NCBI RefSeq assembly: GCF_040802235.1
Contig: NC_133165.1
Span: 13,487,623 to 13,551,622 of the forward strand
Origin: Manis javanica
Taxonomy: Eukaryota > Chordata > Mammalia > Pholidota > Manidae
Length of the DNA: 64,000 bases
Reading direction: 5' to 3'
The notes beneath the pieces are model-generated. The model was not told the DNA's origin. It worked only from the letters and a program-made list of their open reading frames with translations, and did no database searches. The position numbers and the translations under genes were made by a program. Below are positions 47,331-58,900 of the stretch, piece by piece (within the stretch, counting starts at the first letter, position 1; each line of letters begins with the position of its first letter).

Positions 47331-48825
47331 ATATGGGCAACTGGGTCTGGGCGCAAGGGACAAGGGAGTTGGTGTTTTGACGGTTGTCTCTAAGGGAGAA
47401 ATGAATACTGGATGGGCAACTAACAATACCGCAATTCAGAGTAAGTCTAGTTTTCTCCATGAATAGGATTCGTATAAAGTATCTGGTGTATGATCAGGGC
47501 ATAATATTTTAGTTCCTCTCTCTTTCCTCCACTTTCATCTAGAATCCTTTCTTACTGATAAAGGGCGTTATTTTCCTGTGGCATTAGAGATTCTGGCCCT
47601 TAGGAAAGCCTTTTGGAAGGGCATCTATTTTTCACCAATATGGGATTGATTACCTCCTGTTGCTACACTTTAAGGGAAGACTGGAGAGTCCTAAAACTAT
47701 GAATTAGAAACTCTTTCCAAGTTTTATCATATATGTTTCACAGTTTTCTTCCTGGGCTTCCACTGGTGAGGAAAATGGAAATGGGAAGCCAGCAAAATAA
47801 AAGATACATTCTGTATCCTGTTTTGGCCCAATCTCATTATACATTCTCCACTTACAAGAGAGAGAGAGAAAAAAAACAGGCTCCCTCTTTATACACTGAA
47901 TCACAAAGGCAATTTCCTTGATAGCTTACTTACGGGAATACCTCTGTGCGTGTCCCCAACAGTATCATGAGTTGTTTACTCAGAGGTTATGTGTGAATGA
48001 GAGCTTTTTGATATTAATCAAATAATTTGCTAGCCTTGCTGGGAAAAGGAAAATGTTAGCTTTATCCTGAAAAATGAAACAGCCCATTAATCAAGTTCAC
48101 TCTATTGAAGATAATTACAGGGAGAGAGAGAGCAAATAAACCTTCCAGATAAGAAATTCCTGAGTTGATCAAACTTTTAATCAGGTTTGGCAGACTTCTA
48201 CACAGAAAATGATTAAATGGACTCACTTTATTCACCTTACAAATTACGTACACCAGGTATTTATGGATTCAAAGTTTTTATTAACTGAAATAACATCTTA
48301 CTGAATGTACCAAATCAAGAGCAAAATGCTGGCATATGGACTATTTTGTTGGTGCCCATTTATTACCTCCAGTTAAAGTCAAAAGGTCAAATAGAAGATG
48401 CATGTTCTTAACATCTGTCTCATTTTTTGGTTCCCTCAGCAGCACACTCTTTGTAGGTTTGAGACTGAGTTTCCATCAATCAAAATTAAATTCCTCAGTA
48501 GGAGGCATTTAAAATTATTTGTATAAATCTAGTTGAATGGGATAAGATTGCAAGATAAGGGATATGAAAAATAATCACTCTGAGGCAATATGGTGCATAA
48601 GGATGGGGTGGGAGGGGGGGCGTTTCCTAGCATGATGAATTACAGAAGTCCATTAGGCAAACACCAACAGAGTTAAGTTTTATAAGCCAGACATTATCTG
48701 AATTAGTTAAGAACATTAAAGCTACTTGAGAGAAAAAAAGAAAATATGTCACAATATCTTATTCCCCCAATCCACTTACAAACTTTATTGTTATTCAAAA
48801 TAAAAATAAATAAATAAACGGTATA
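47331..48825. other. Unassigned intergenic DNA
   Basis: Nothing recognised apart from short AT-rich runs (aaataaataaataaac near 48,800-48,821). Confidence 0.45.
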
Positions 48826-49148
48826 TTTGCCATCAGGGAAATGCACATAATGAGATACCACTTCACACCCACTACGGTGGGTATAATCAAAAAAAGCAGT
48901 AAATGTCAAGTGTTGGTGAGGATGTGGAGAAATTGGAACTCTTAATACACTGATGGTGGGAAAGTAAAATGGTTTGGCCACTGCGGAAAACAGTTTGGTG
49001 GCTGTTCAAAGAATTAAATGTGCAATTACCCTAGACCCAGCCATTCTACTCCTAGGTATCTACCCCAAATAATTGAAAACTGTGTTCATGCAAAAACTTG
49101 TAGACAGATGTCCATAAGCAGCACTATTTATAAGCTCCAGAGTGGAAA
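48826..49148 (+). mobile_element. Old L1 ORF2 3' fragment
   Basis: 'catcagggaaatgcacataa', 'gagataccacttcacaccca', 'gtggagaaattggaactctt', 'cccagccattctactcctag' and 'ataagcagcactatttataa' follow L1 ORF2 near its C-terminus. No tail or intact frame. Confidence 0.85.
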
Positions 49149-50218
49149 CTTAATTTTGAAAACAATGATATGATGAACATTTTAGTCCTAAAGAAATTTG
49201 CAAATACTTTAAAACATTCCCAATGCATCTTCACAAGACCATGTAGTGGAAGAAACAAAAAACATTAACAGCAGCTATTAGAGACTCCTGTTCAGGGACG
49301 AAAGGTCTTTGATTCAAGCAGAATTCATGATCAATGGTCTCCCGAAGCCCAGGAGGAGGAGAACTGTGGGAACAGCAACACACACCAGAGTGAAGTTTTA
49401 TGCAAACTGAACAGCAACTGCCTGCAGAGATGTGGTCCCCAGTTGCAAATATTTTGGCCATTCAAGAAAAGCCAGAAACCCAGATTTTTTTTTTTGGTTT
49501 GTAAAACTCTAGATTTCTAAATATTTATTCACATTTTTCAAAACGTGTGGAGGCTAAATCAGCCGGTAGGCTGCCAGTTTTAAAATGCTATTCTAGGAAA
49601 ACATCTGGATAGTCTGTTTTCCATACAGTAGGACAGGTCTGGGGGCCTTTGCATATGAAGGCTACAGGAGTTTTGAGGCTGGGGTCATCACAGTAGAGAG
49701 CATTGTCTGGGGGGGGTGGCTCAGGCCCGTGCAGATAGGTGACCAGCAAAAAAGGCCACTTGTCACAAGTGGCTAGAGGACTTGTAAGAACAAGGATGTT
49801 CAATACTGGATTTTAAGTTAGTTGGTTAAAACCACTCTCCCAGCCCAAACCTTTAGAGCTGGCCCCATACCCCAGTGCAGATAGTTTTGGGGGAAATCAG
49901 AAAAGTCAGTGCTCTGCACCTGGCAAAGGGCAGCATGACAGCAAAAAGGCCACAAGAGAACAGGAGGCTCAGAGCCTCAGGATGTGAGAGGCGGATGTCC
50001 ACCAAAGCTGGGGAACATCAACCATCCAGCAGATGGGACGGCCAAACATGGGGCTGAGCCCAGCTGACGCCTGGATTGCAAGAGAACCGTTCAATAGGGA
50101 CACTTCAAATAGAAGCAGTTAATACTAAACCCCCAGTACTGACAAAGATAGATAACAAAGTGATTGGACAAAAATCTACATTATTTTTGTAAGCCTGTGT
50201 ATTCTTAAAATTGAATGA
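49149..50218. other. Unassigned intergenic DNA
   Basis: A 71-codon open frame on the minus strand at 49,588-49,803 is not recognised. A perfect 8-bp inverted repeat with a 3-nt loop (gccacttg / caagtggc) lies at 49,755-49,773. Confidence 0.45.
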
Positions 50219-50399
50219 TTCTTTTTTCCCCAATCCCTTCAGCATGTGGGGATGTAGTTGGAATAGGTCACCAGTTTTGAATGAAGGTCTTTCAGATGGG
50301 AACACTCTTCTTTTTTCCCCAATCCCTTCAGCATGTGGGGATGTAGTTGGAATAGGTCACCAGTTTTGAATGAAGGTCTTTCAGATGGGAACACTCTTC
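50219..50399 (+). repeat. Perfect 89-bp tandem duplication
   Basis: Unit 1 is 50,219-50,307 and unit 2 is 50,308-50,396, with three further matching bases. The copies are identical by eye. Each starts ttcttttttccccaatccc and ends ggaacac(t)c. Confidence 0.97.
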
Positions 50400-50489
50400 A
50401 GTCCTATAGGATCCTCAGAGACTAAAGGAATAAGGGGCAGGAGGCCCCAGGTGTACTGTTGTGGTCATGCCCAGCAGTGCCTGCCCCCA

Positions 50490-50690
50490 GGGTATAGACT
50501 GAAGTTAAGGAGAAAGACCTGCCTTCCTACTGAATGTGATCTTGAGTGAGTCATGTTACCATTCTAAGTTTCTCTTTTTTCCTCATCTGGAGCTTGGATT
50601 TGAGGATAATTATGTTTCTCTTGTCAACTTTGCCAAATTGTTTTCAAGAGCTAAATAAAAATATATGAAGTCTTTGCAAAACTGTAAAAT
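50490..50690 (+). repeat. MIR SINE
   Basis: 'tgatcttgagtgagtcatgt', 'taccattctaagtttctctt' and 'cctcatctggagcttggatt' follow the MIR core. Diverged. Confidence 0.6.
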
Positions 50691-53600
50691 GCTCTACATG
50701 CAAAAAAATTTACTTGTGTGTGTGGGACAAAATCTTGAGAGAGAAGAATAAATCTTTCAGATTTATATTTATGAGAAGGACACCACTGCCCTCAAATTCC
50801 AAGGAGCAAGTAGAATGGAGTTGTCATGTCTGGGGTACAATGTTACCTGTGGAGCTAAAAAGAAAGGTGATATAGTTGGGGTGTTCCAGCCATCACTCAC
50901 TTTCATCAGGACTCAGAATTACTGAGTTGCTTCCTGTAGTAGAGAAACCATATTATTTGATCATTTGGCTAATATGTCTAAAAAGAAATACATTTAAAAC
51001 TAAGGTACTTAAAGATTAGTTTGGTGATTTCTCTTATCCTGGAAATGGATATCTACAAATCCGCATTTGTCACATCTTCTCTTTATCTGAGTGGGTTTTC
51101 TATTCCAGAATAAGGACAAGAGAGGGCCCTGCATGAAGGAGAGATCAGATAAATCACAGCATCAGCTAGACTGCGACAGGCAAAGGAGAGCGTGAGAAGA
51201 GATGTGCCGCAGTTTTTATAATAATATCATAAGACATGTCTGCCCACATCTCCTTTTGACTCTTACTTGTCTGGATTTAAATCATGCACCTAAGGACAAA
51301 AGCTTTGATTTCACTTTATTTCCTCTGTAAATCAAAACATTTTAAATTATGTCTCACTCCTTTTAATGACTTCATTTCCTGGATGATCAAATGTATAGAT
51401 CCTTATGTTTGGACGTGTATTTAGTTATGGGCTTCTCAGCCACACAGTGAGTGTGTATGTGTGCATGTGTATAAAAAAGAGAAGATGGACAAGGTTGGTG
51501 AAGGGGAATCAAATAGATTAGCCAATAATCATAAATACTTGTAGCAAACAAATTAACTATTGTTATAATGCAATAGGCAAGTGATGTACTATTCATACTT
51601 TACAATTATTCTCTGGTCCATAGAGTTTTATCTAGCTAGTATGCTCCAAAAACCTTTAATTTCCACGGAACAGATCCAGGTAAAGTAAGTAAAAGCTAGC
51701 CAATTTCTTCACTAAAGATCATATCCAATTTGGTTATATCTACTGGGTTCTTACACATTGTACCTGTTGCAATAGGCAAATGGTGGGTGGCTGAGCTACC
51801 ATAGCCAAGTTAGAAGAAACCAAACAGTGTCATCAGATGACAGGAATCAATCTTTGGAAATGGTTTAAGCTACCGTAATGCCTCTGTTCACCACCTTTAC
51901 TTAGACCAGCTGTGTTTGGTCAGGTATGATTCATAAGTTTATCCTAAACTGAAGAGTTCATGTCATAAACCAGGGACCCAAACTGAATTTCGTGATATAG
52001 GAGTCACAGGGATACTATTTTCCATGAAGAGTCCACGATCAAATCTTTCCTGGCAAGCTTTATGTCTATCCTCTACTCCAAACAAGCTCTAGATAGTTGG
52101 GATGGCCACACAAGATACAATCTCTAGCTTGTGCTTCAACATTTTACCTTTACCCTGGATCCAGTGTGAGTGTGTAGGCTTAGCTATGTCACTTGACTTT
52201 CCCACACTACAGTTTCTTCCTTTGTGAAGTGCAGACGTCCAATCTAATGTGTTCTCTTGCTCTCTGATGCTACAGTTATGATTTCTGTATCACTTTGCTG
52301 CCACCTAAGAAATAGCAGGATGCTAAGCCATCTTCAGCATCATTCACAGAGCAAAATTTTGGAATAAATACAACCCTATACAATAATTAGTTCTATAAAC
52401 AGAAGTGGTAACAAATTAACCAATAAAGTTACTTGTTTCACTTTATAGAAAGAGACAGAGTTTGCTGCTATAGCGACATTTTATCAATATTGTCAACAGG
52501 ATTCACCGGGAGAGTTAGACCTGATGAGATATAATAAAACATAGCATTGATATACTCTTCTAGTTCATAGAATGCAAAATTATTCAATTAACTTGTAATA
52601 AAATATTATGTATCAGTATCTAAATATTTGGTAGCATTGGACAGATTCCTATACTTTGAAACATAATTCCAGTGAAATATCCCAAATTGTTATTAAGTAT
52701 AGGCAAAGGCACAGTGATAGGAGTCCATTGCAAAGGAAACAAAATATCGAGATATTAAGCATAACAAGACATTTAAAGTAACACAAAAAGAATTAAAAAA
52801 ATGAAAATTTACTGAGATTAATTGGCTCTATGCAATTTAATAAACTGATGTCTATAGAATTAAAGTTAATTATTATTAGAAGCAATATGGTCATTCCCTG
52901 CTAAATGAAATTAGAAAAAGGGCCCACATTAAAATCCAAGCTCATCATTTGTTTCCACCCTCGATGTCCATACTCTCTCCTCCCTCACCAGTTCTGATTT
53001 CCTGGTAATAAATGACCTTTCACACTATACAAAAGCATTGTGCAGATGAATAAAAGGCATTTGTATTCTTTTATGATATTTTCAGTATTTTGGAAACAGA
53101 CTGAATTGCTTGATTCCCAATACATTTTCGAAAATTGTCATTATGGTCTCTAGCTGCTTAATGATATTGCCAAGAGAAAGTTCTTAGAGGAATTACTTCA
53201 GTTTCAGTCTTCTAGGATGAAGAAAGAGACATGGGGGGAAATTATTACAAAAGGTCTTTCTACAAGTCTTGAGCTATTACTTGAAATATAGGACTATTCT
53301 CTCCATCTGACTGGACAATGGTTGATAGCTCTGTCTTAAATGGGCGCTACTATTCTTCCTGTGAAATCCAAAGGATGTAGGAGACAAACTGAATATATTA
53401 CAGATAAGAATGGATAGCCTAGCCTTCAATTAGCTGAACACTTATCCAGCCTCTCCTGTGACTGTAGTATCTATTCTCTTATTTGTTACACTGTTTTTGC
53501 GTACAATACAGATTATGGGGCAACCAAAAAGGACACCGTCTCAAACTGTTCTAATCAAACCCTCTACTTTTACAATGGAAGCTTAATCATTACTAATGGC

Positions 53601-54529
53601 AATTAACAGCCCAGTCCCCACGTGTCTATCCTTTCTCTTTCTACCCTGGTCTTCTCCCTTTGGGGATCTCCCGAACCTTTCCCCTAATACCATTTTAGGT
53701 ATTATAGTAACTTCTTAGATTCCTAGAGGCATTTTCAAATGACCTCATCAAGTTGTCTCACTTATTTGTAACTTTCTCAGTTGATCCAAAATATCCTTGC
53801 TAAACAAAAGCCCTTCTTTCCAGTCTTTGGAAATAAACAATTAAATAACACAGTAACATCAGAGCAGTTGTAAGAAGTTAGGGAAATGTATTGGGAAACT
53901 CAGAAGAAGAACTTGTCACAGAAATTTCAAGTTAACAAGGAACTTCAGTTCCAGCAGTCCTGGGGGTGGGGAGGGATATCCCGGAATCTCTATGGCTTAA
54001 CAACAGCAAAAGGGGTGCAGTGGCAGACAGAATGAGAGCCAACTCGAAGATATCTCTGACTGTATCCCGCAGGAAGACCACCCAAAATGTAAGGTTAAAG
54101 CCCTGGTTTACATGCATCTTTCTCTACTGCAAAACTGAGCATCAGAGTCCACACAACTGCACTGTCATTTCAGCTTGTTCTCCCTTTATAGCATGTGGCA
54201 GTTTCCATGCTTAAGCCAATACCCCTTCATTAAGCTGAGTTGAGTTTTAAAGAGTAGGCGGCAAATTCTCTAGCATTGAAAAAAATATTTAAATTTAATG
54301 AAAGTTCGTATTCCAAAGGTACATACAATTGAATTACAATTGTTATCATTCTTAAATTATGCACAGAAACCCACTTTTTCCCCCTTGTAATAGAAAAATT
54401 AACTAAGACTTAGATGCATTTCTTTGAATTGGAACGTATGCTGTGTTACAGTGCCATCACTGTGGTGAAAATATCAAAGGAGAAGAGTCACTCAGTCACC
54501 AAATCTCAACTTTTTAAAGAGTGATTTTT
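50691..54529. other. Unassigned intergenic DNA
   Basis: 3.8 kb with few features. A weak MIR-like stretch lies at 52,160-52,240 ('gctatgtcacttgactttcc'). No gene recognised. Confidence 0.45.
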
Positions 54530-54541
54530 AAAAATATCAAG

Positions 54542-54703
54542 CTAATTAGGTGGCAGGGGGAATTCCTTGATCAGGAAGGTGGTTTTCCCAGGGTGAGGCT
54601 TGTCCGTTGCCCTGGGGATACGCTGGCCCCTGCATTTTCCCCAAATGTGTGGAACTTGACTGCGTAATTTAGTAGTGGGGGACTGCATTCTTGCTCTACC
54701 CTG
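54542..54703 (+). pseudogene. U1 small nuclear RNA retropseudogene
   Basis: U1 snRNA recognises 5' splice sites in the spliceosome. The whole 164-nt RNA is represented by 162 nt. Matching blocks include 'aaggtggttttcccagggtg', 'cgctggcccctgc', 'ttttccccaaatgtgtggaa' and 'agtagtgggggactgcattc', ending ctaccctg. Two functional parts are ruined. The 5' nine bases that pair with 5' splice sites (ATACTTACC) read ctaattagg, and the Sm site (AATTTGTGG) has lost the bases that make it. A perfect 12-bp target-site duplication (AAAAATATCAAG) abuts the first base at 54,530-54,541 and follows at 54,712-54,723, after the short spacer agtagaga. This is the mark of L1-driven retrotransposition of the RNA. 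No U1-type promoter was seen upstream. Confidence 0.95.
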
Positions 54704-54723
54704 AGTAGAGAAAAAATATCAAG

Positions 54724-55084
54724 GTGATAATGAGCAAATAATAAGTGTCATTTTCATTTATAATTTACATTCTTCTACTCAATAATGTGTCAGGCTGGAG
54801 AAACAATGCTGAAAAAGAAAGGTGCGGCCCCCTACTTTCACTGGTTTCATAGCGCTTCAATCCAAGTTAAAACTGTACCTTTAAAAAAGAGCTACAAATA
54901 GGAAGACTTCCTAATAGCTGACATTTCTGTGGCCTACTGTGGAGCTGCCACGAGCTAGCTTTGGTGTCACTTAACACGGGGCCTTCTGTCCTCTGGCAGA
55001 AAGTAAATGGGTTTGGCTACATTTTCTGAAACCTTTTTCAGTTCTCACAATCTAAATGTTTAAGACGCTTCTCAGCATTGCCTT
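54724..55084. other. Unassigned intergenic DNA
   Basis: Nothing recognised. Confidence 0.45.
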
Positions 55085-55378
55085 TTCCTCAGCCTTTGTT
55101 TAGGCTGTGTAACAAAATACCACCGGCTAGATTAGGGGGCCAACATGGCCAAGGGAGAGCCCCCTCTGGGTTGAATTTTCATCATGTCCTCCTGTAGTAC
55201 AAGGGCTGGGAGCTCTCTGGAGCCTCATTTATAAGGGCTTAATCCCACCTATGAGGGCTCTGCCCTCATGACCTAATCACGCTCTTATTTTTCCATGTCC
55301 TATTAGTATCATCCATGGGCACTAGGTCTTCAGCATAGTACATTTGGGGAGGAGAGGGACATAAACATTCGCCATAGC
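55085..55378 (-). mobile_element. MLT1 (MaLR) LTR, antisense, internally shortened
   Basis: The antisense of the MLT1 plan: 'gctgtgtaacaaaataccac', 'gagctctctggagcctcatt', 'tataagggcttaatcccacc', 'ccctcatgacctaatcacgc' and 'gggacataaacattcgccat'. It is the same family as the LTR at 19,509-19,848 in the opposite orientation, and lacks some of the middle. Confidence 0.8.
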
Positions 55379-55479
55379 ACTTGCTCTAATCTTCATGATC
55401 ATCTGCAGTGAATGAGGCAGAGAATGTGCCTGTGGAAGAAGGAATAGCCAGAGAAATGCCAAGAGGAATGAGAAACCCC

Positions 55480-55645
55480 ATCCCCAGACTCAGGTTCAGT
55501 GCTGTGAGCTCACAGGACATGGGACAGGCCTGCTAGCTTTGTGACCTAGACAGGTTCCTTCCCATCACTGAACCTGGTTTCTTTAACCATGAACTGGAGC
55601 ATAACCTCACATATCCACAGGATGTTTAACATAAAATAAAATCCT
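55480..55645 (+). repeat. MIR SINE
   Basis: 'gctagctttgtgacctagac', 'aggttccttcccatcactga' and 'acctggtttctttaaccatg' follow MIR. Diverged. Confidence 0.6.
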
Positions 55646-56179
55646 TATAGCCAAATTTTCTCCTGTAATAAATTAGGCAATATATAATTTATTAGATAAC
55701 AATTTTAACAAGTCTATTGAATCCTCCATCAGCTTGCACATTGTCTAAGACCCAAGGTTCCCTTATCACTGATTCCTGAACGTGCATAGGTCTCTCAGCA
55801 GAACAAAACCTGTGTTTCTCTGGAAACAGATACAGAGAATCAGGGTCTTCTAAATATGGCCATTTCTACCAAATGACCTATGAATTTTTATTCACGGAGC
55901 TCGTGTTGCTTGGGATATTTTCCATAGTTCATCATTTAAAAAAAAACAAAGTAAAAACTATGCCATCTTTTCAGAACATGGAAAACCTTTTGTTATTAGC
56001 AACCCTTAATATTATTGTAACTACTAAAAATTAACGATTACATATTATTGATTATACATTAGCTGTGAAGTGTCTCTAGTTGACTCTCAATCTCTACCTT
56101 TTAAAAACTTCCCCCTGGTTCTGTTAAAAATCCAAAACCATGTGCTGTTGCTGCAGAAGATTTAAAAACGGCTTATACA
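55646..56179. other. Unassigned AT-rich DNA just past the presumed TMTC2 transcript end
   Basis: No repeat recognised. If the polyadenylation site at 56,199 is not the main one, the 3' UTR could extend into this stretch. Confidence 0.4.
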
Positions 56180-58684
56180 ACATATTTGTTATCAATGCTT
56201 TATTGTTGAAAACAAAATTGAAATTTTCTGGCACATAAAACAATTATTTCTACAAAAGGAAAGCCTACAAATCTTGATAATTTATACAAATAACAGCATC
56301 TCAAAAAATAAAATTTTAATTTAGTAAACTTGTCTTGTGCTCTATATTTTTAGCACTGTCTGCAAATAATCCACCATAAATCCCTGAGCGGAGACATTTT
56401 TTTGACCATGTTCTCTAGCCCTCCCAGCCCACCCCCCTCGATGGTCAGTTACTAAGCCCAGCCCTGTAGTGAAAGGTGTCAGGGACATTTAGTTATTAAA
56501 GATCCATGCATTTTATGACACAGGACCAATTATTAAAGCTACCTGGGAACTGGGTCAACAGGAAGTGCCTCTACTGTGCAATCAGCGAACCTATTAAGAA
56601 CCAAGTGTTTAAAAGGAACAATAACAATAAAGACATAAAATGTTAAAGACAAGCAAATCGTCATAGGTCAATAACTATTTAAATAAATAGAAATGTTAGA
56701 CACTGAATTCATCTCTATATCCTTATATTAAATCCCTTATTTATTTATTCATTTACTTATTTACTTTTTTGCAATTGCCAATGTACTAGAAGGTAAGAAA
56801 TACATTTCAACCCGTGCTTTTGGTTTGCCCATGGGTTTGTTGTTCTGAAATGTTAAATACCATTCTGAAGACACAGTGATTTAGTTATAATTTGACTTTT
56901 GGCCCTTTGGTGAAATGTTCACTAAATAATGCACATATTAGGAGGGCCTTCTTATTAATGCCATCAACAAATCTCTCTCATTATATTTGCCCTTCTCACA
57001 AAAACACTAATGTCCTAGGAACAATACTTTGAATTCTTTATCCCACTTTATTCAGATATGCAGCAAAACATTAAATATGGAGAAAACATAATATGATGTG
57101 TTTGCATGTCCAGCTTCCCATTAATGGGGAAGCTAACCATATATACATGGAGTGTGAAAGGAAAGGAGAAAAAGCTAAATTTTCTTTGCAAAGAACTGGC
57201 TTAATGAATCAAGTTTTGTTACTTTGCTATGGTAGAATAATAAATAAATAAATACGTAGGGTGTTGTATAGCTACTTTCTTTATGAAGAAGTTGAAAGTG
57301 GACTATTTCACAGAGTTAATTTTTAGTAGCAAAGTTCAACTGCAAATTAAACAATGTTCAATAAGTGTTTTTCTCTACTACATTGATATATATTCTTTTA
57401 CTTGAGAAATGATTACTGAAATGGTAACTAACAGGTAATGAAATAAAATACCTAATTTGCCAGCGAGAAAGTTTTTAATTTGTGAAAAGCACTTGCTAGA
57501 CGACCTAGCAGGCACTTGCTAGAAACATGCAGGCTAATGCTACACTTTACTGCAGTTTAAAATAAGCTATTTTTGATGTCTTTTAGGGAAGAGCAAAATA
57601 TGATAAAAACAATGCCTTAAAAACTTATCAGCATTGCTGTTTAGGAACCTATTAGAAAGTGATTAGCATTTCCTACCAATGCTTTTCAAAATATAAAATC
57701 ATTAGCAACCATCATTATACACTCCTTTACTCAGACTTAATTTAACCAGTAACATCTGGGAAGCACAACCTTCCCTGTTGTCTAATAGCTGCTGGTTACT
57801 TATTGGGACTGGAACCCTTTCAAGCTTCTGTTTTGATTTCATCCTTACAGGAGCATGTGCATTAACCATTTCAAGGCAATTTCAAAAGCTGAAGAATTAA
57901 TACAAAGACTTCTCCTAGGCAGTTTGGGGGAAAATGTTGGTGACATTAAAACTAAAACTGCCTGCCTGACATGCATGAGGTCACCCTTACTCCTCCTACG
58001 TCAGCATGAACCGCGTCAGCTCTGCTCTGTATGTCCTTTTCAGAATACGAAACGCAAATGTCCAAAGGGAGTGAAGATTGACATCCAAATGATAAAACAT
58101 CAAGTGTATGAGTCAGGAAATGACTGTAGATTCTGACAGATCCTGACATGGTATTAAAAAAAAAAAGTTTTCTAAGTTGCAGAAACTGATAAGCAGGCTG
58201 TCCCAAAGAGGGAGACAGCAGCGTCAGGACAACCAGCCAGCTCACTGGGATTCACACTACACTTTACTCACTCATATTAACACTTGTCCCTAATAGTTTA
58301 CGGGGCTGAATAGACACTCTGACTTCCTCTCACAGTGTTTAAGGAATAATATAATTTCTAAAATGCTTTCAAAAAGAGAACAGAATTTTAAGTCAGGCTC
58401 CCCTCCCCACTAAGAAAGCCCAAAGATCCTGTTTTAAGTGCTCTGGTTTACAGTTCTATGGGTAACAACTATATCCTTCAGGGGGTTTCCAATGTGCCCC
58501 TTTTTGGTGTTAATGGCTGTGCCAACAGTAGAGTGGATTCTCCCAGAGTGGTAAGCGACCTCGGGGGCCCCTGCCCCAGTGCTGAAGTCCAAATTAGCTC
58601 TTGTCATAGCACTGCTGGCACGTTCTGGTCATTATGCAGCCAAGCTTTACACTGCGGAGGAGGATGGGGTACCGGCCTCCCGGG
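56180..58684 (-). other. TMTC2: TMTC2 3' untranslated region (probable extent)
   Basis: This stretch runs directly downstream of the TMTC2 stop. I recognise no interspersed repeats in it, unlike most of the window, which fits a retained 3' UTR of about 2.5 kb. It is AT-rich and contains a TTTA-rich run near 56,735-56,768, which reads as AATAAATAAATAA on the minus strand. It also has a (TAAA)n run near 57,237-57,255 and a short direct repeat at 57,489-57,523. Short open frames here on either strand look non-coding. The far end is set only by the AATAAA at 56,199; transcripts could be shorter, using AATAAA at about 57,047 or 56,740, or longer. Confidence 0.65.
56199..56204 (-). terminator. TMTC2: Candidate TMTC2 polyadenylation signal (AATAAA)
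   Basis: The plus strand reads tttatt, so the minus strand reads AATAAA, about 2.48 kb downstream of the stop. It is followed on the minus strand by CA dinucleotides and a GT/T-rich stretch (tatgttgtataagccgtttt), as expected for a cleavage site and downstream element. Other AATAAA hexamers on this strand lie at 57,047-57,052 and around 56,740. Confidence 0.5.
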
Positions 58685-58864
58685 TCAGGTCTTGGAAGTC
58701 TTTAAGCCTTGCTTCTCCATGATATTCCACAGTTTGCGGAGGTTGGACTGCGTGATGACGTCATCGGGCTTGAGCCGCAGCGCCCGCAGGTAGTTGGCCT
58801 CGGCCTTCTGGAGGCGGCCGTTGAGGTGCAGAATGGCCCCCAGGTTCATCAGCGCGGCTGGATA
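58685..58864 (-). CDS. TMTC2: TMTC2 last coding exon (C-terminal 59 residues and stop)
   Basis: TMTC2 belongs to the TMTC family of ER-membrane proteins with lumenal TPR repeats. The family is linked to O-mannosylation of cadherins, and TMTC2 has been linked to hearing. The exon reads from YPAALMNLGAILHLNG to a C-terminus of NIMEKQGLKTSKT and then TGA. This matches my memory of the human TMTC2 end (about 836 residues) with perhaps one Arg/Gln difference; TMTC1 and TMTC4 end differently. Residues 2-33 of the exon form one canonical TPR: L at position 4, L7-G8, A20, Y24, A27 and P32. A short basic helix and tail follow. The exon begins in phase 0 at 58864, directly after a TTCCAG acceptor. An open frame continues another 22 codons upstream to a Met, but that part is intron. 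The rest of the gene lies beyond 64,000. The exon is intact and GC-rich at third positions, so it is likely functional. Confidence 0.95.
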   Translation of the reverse strand, partial: YPAALMNLGAILHLNGRLQKAEANYLRALRLKPDDVITQSNLRKLWNIMEKQGLKTSKT

Positions 58865-58900
58865 CTGGAACCAGAGAGAGGGAGGGAAGTGGTTAAGAGG
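58865..58900 (-). promoter_or_regulatory. TMTC2: Splice acceptor of the TMTC2 last exon
   Basis: On the minus strand a pyrimidine run (cttccctccctctctctgg) leads into TTCCAG ending at 58865. The exon starts at 58864. A branch-point-like CTTAAC places its A at about 58894, 30 nt from the exon. This is a textbook acceptor and fixes the exon start. Confidence 0.9.

Noticed and set aside
49588-49803. 71-codon minus-strand frame with a proline-rich middle
   Set aside because: No recognisable homologue and no exon boundaries.
57855-58245. 93- and 97-codon open frames on both strands
   Set aside because: They lie within the presumed TMTC2 3' UTR and show no domain or coding signature.
58685-58864. 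TMTC1 as the identity of the exon
   Set aside because: From memory TMTC1 ends in a different tail (VREKDQT), while the KTSKT end fits TMTC2. The gene-poor DNA downstream also fits the TMTC2 neighbourhood.
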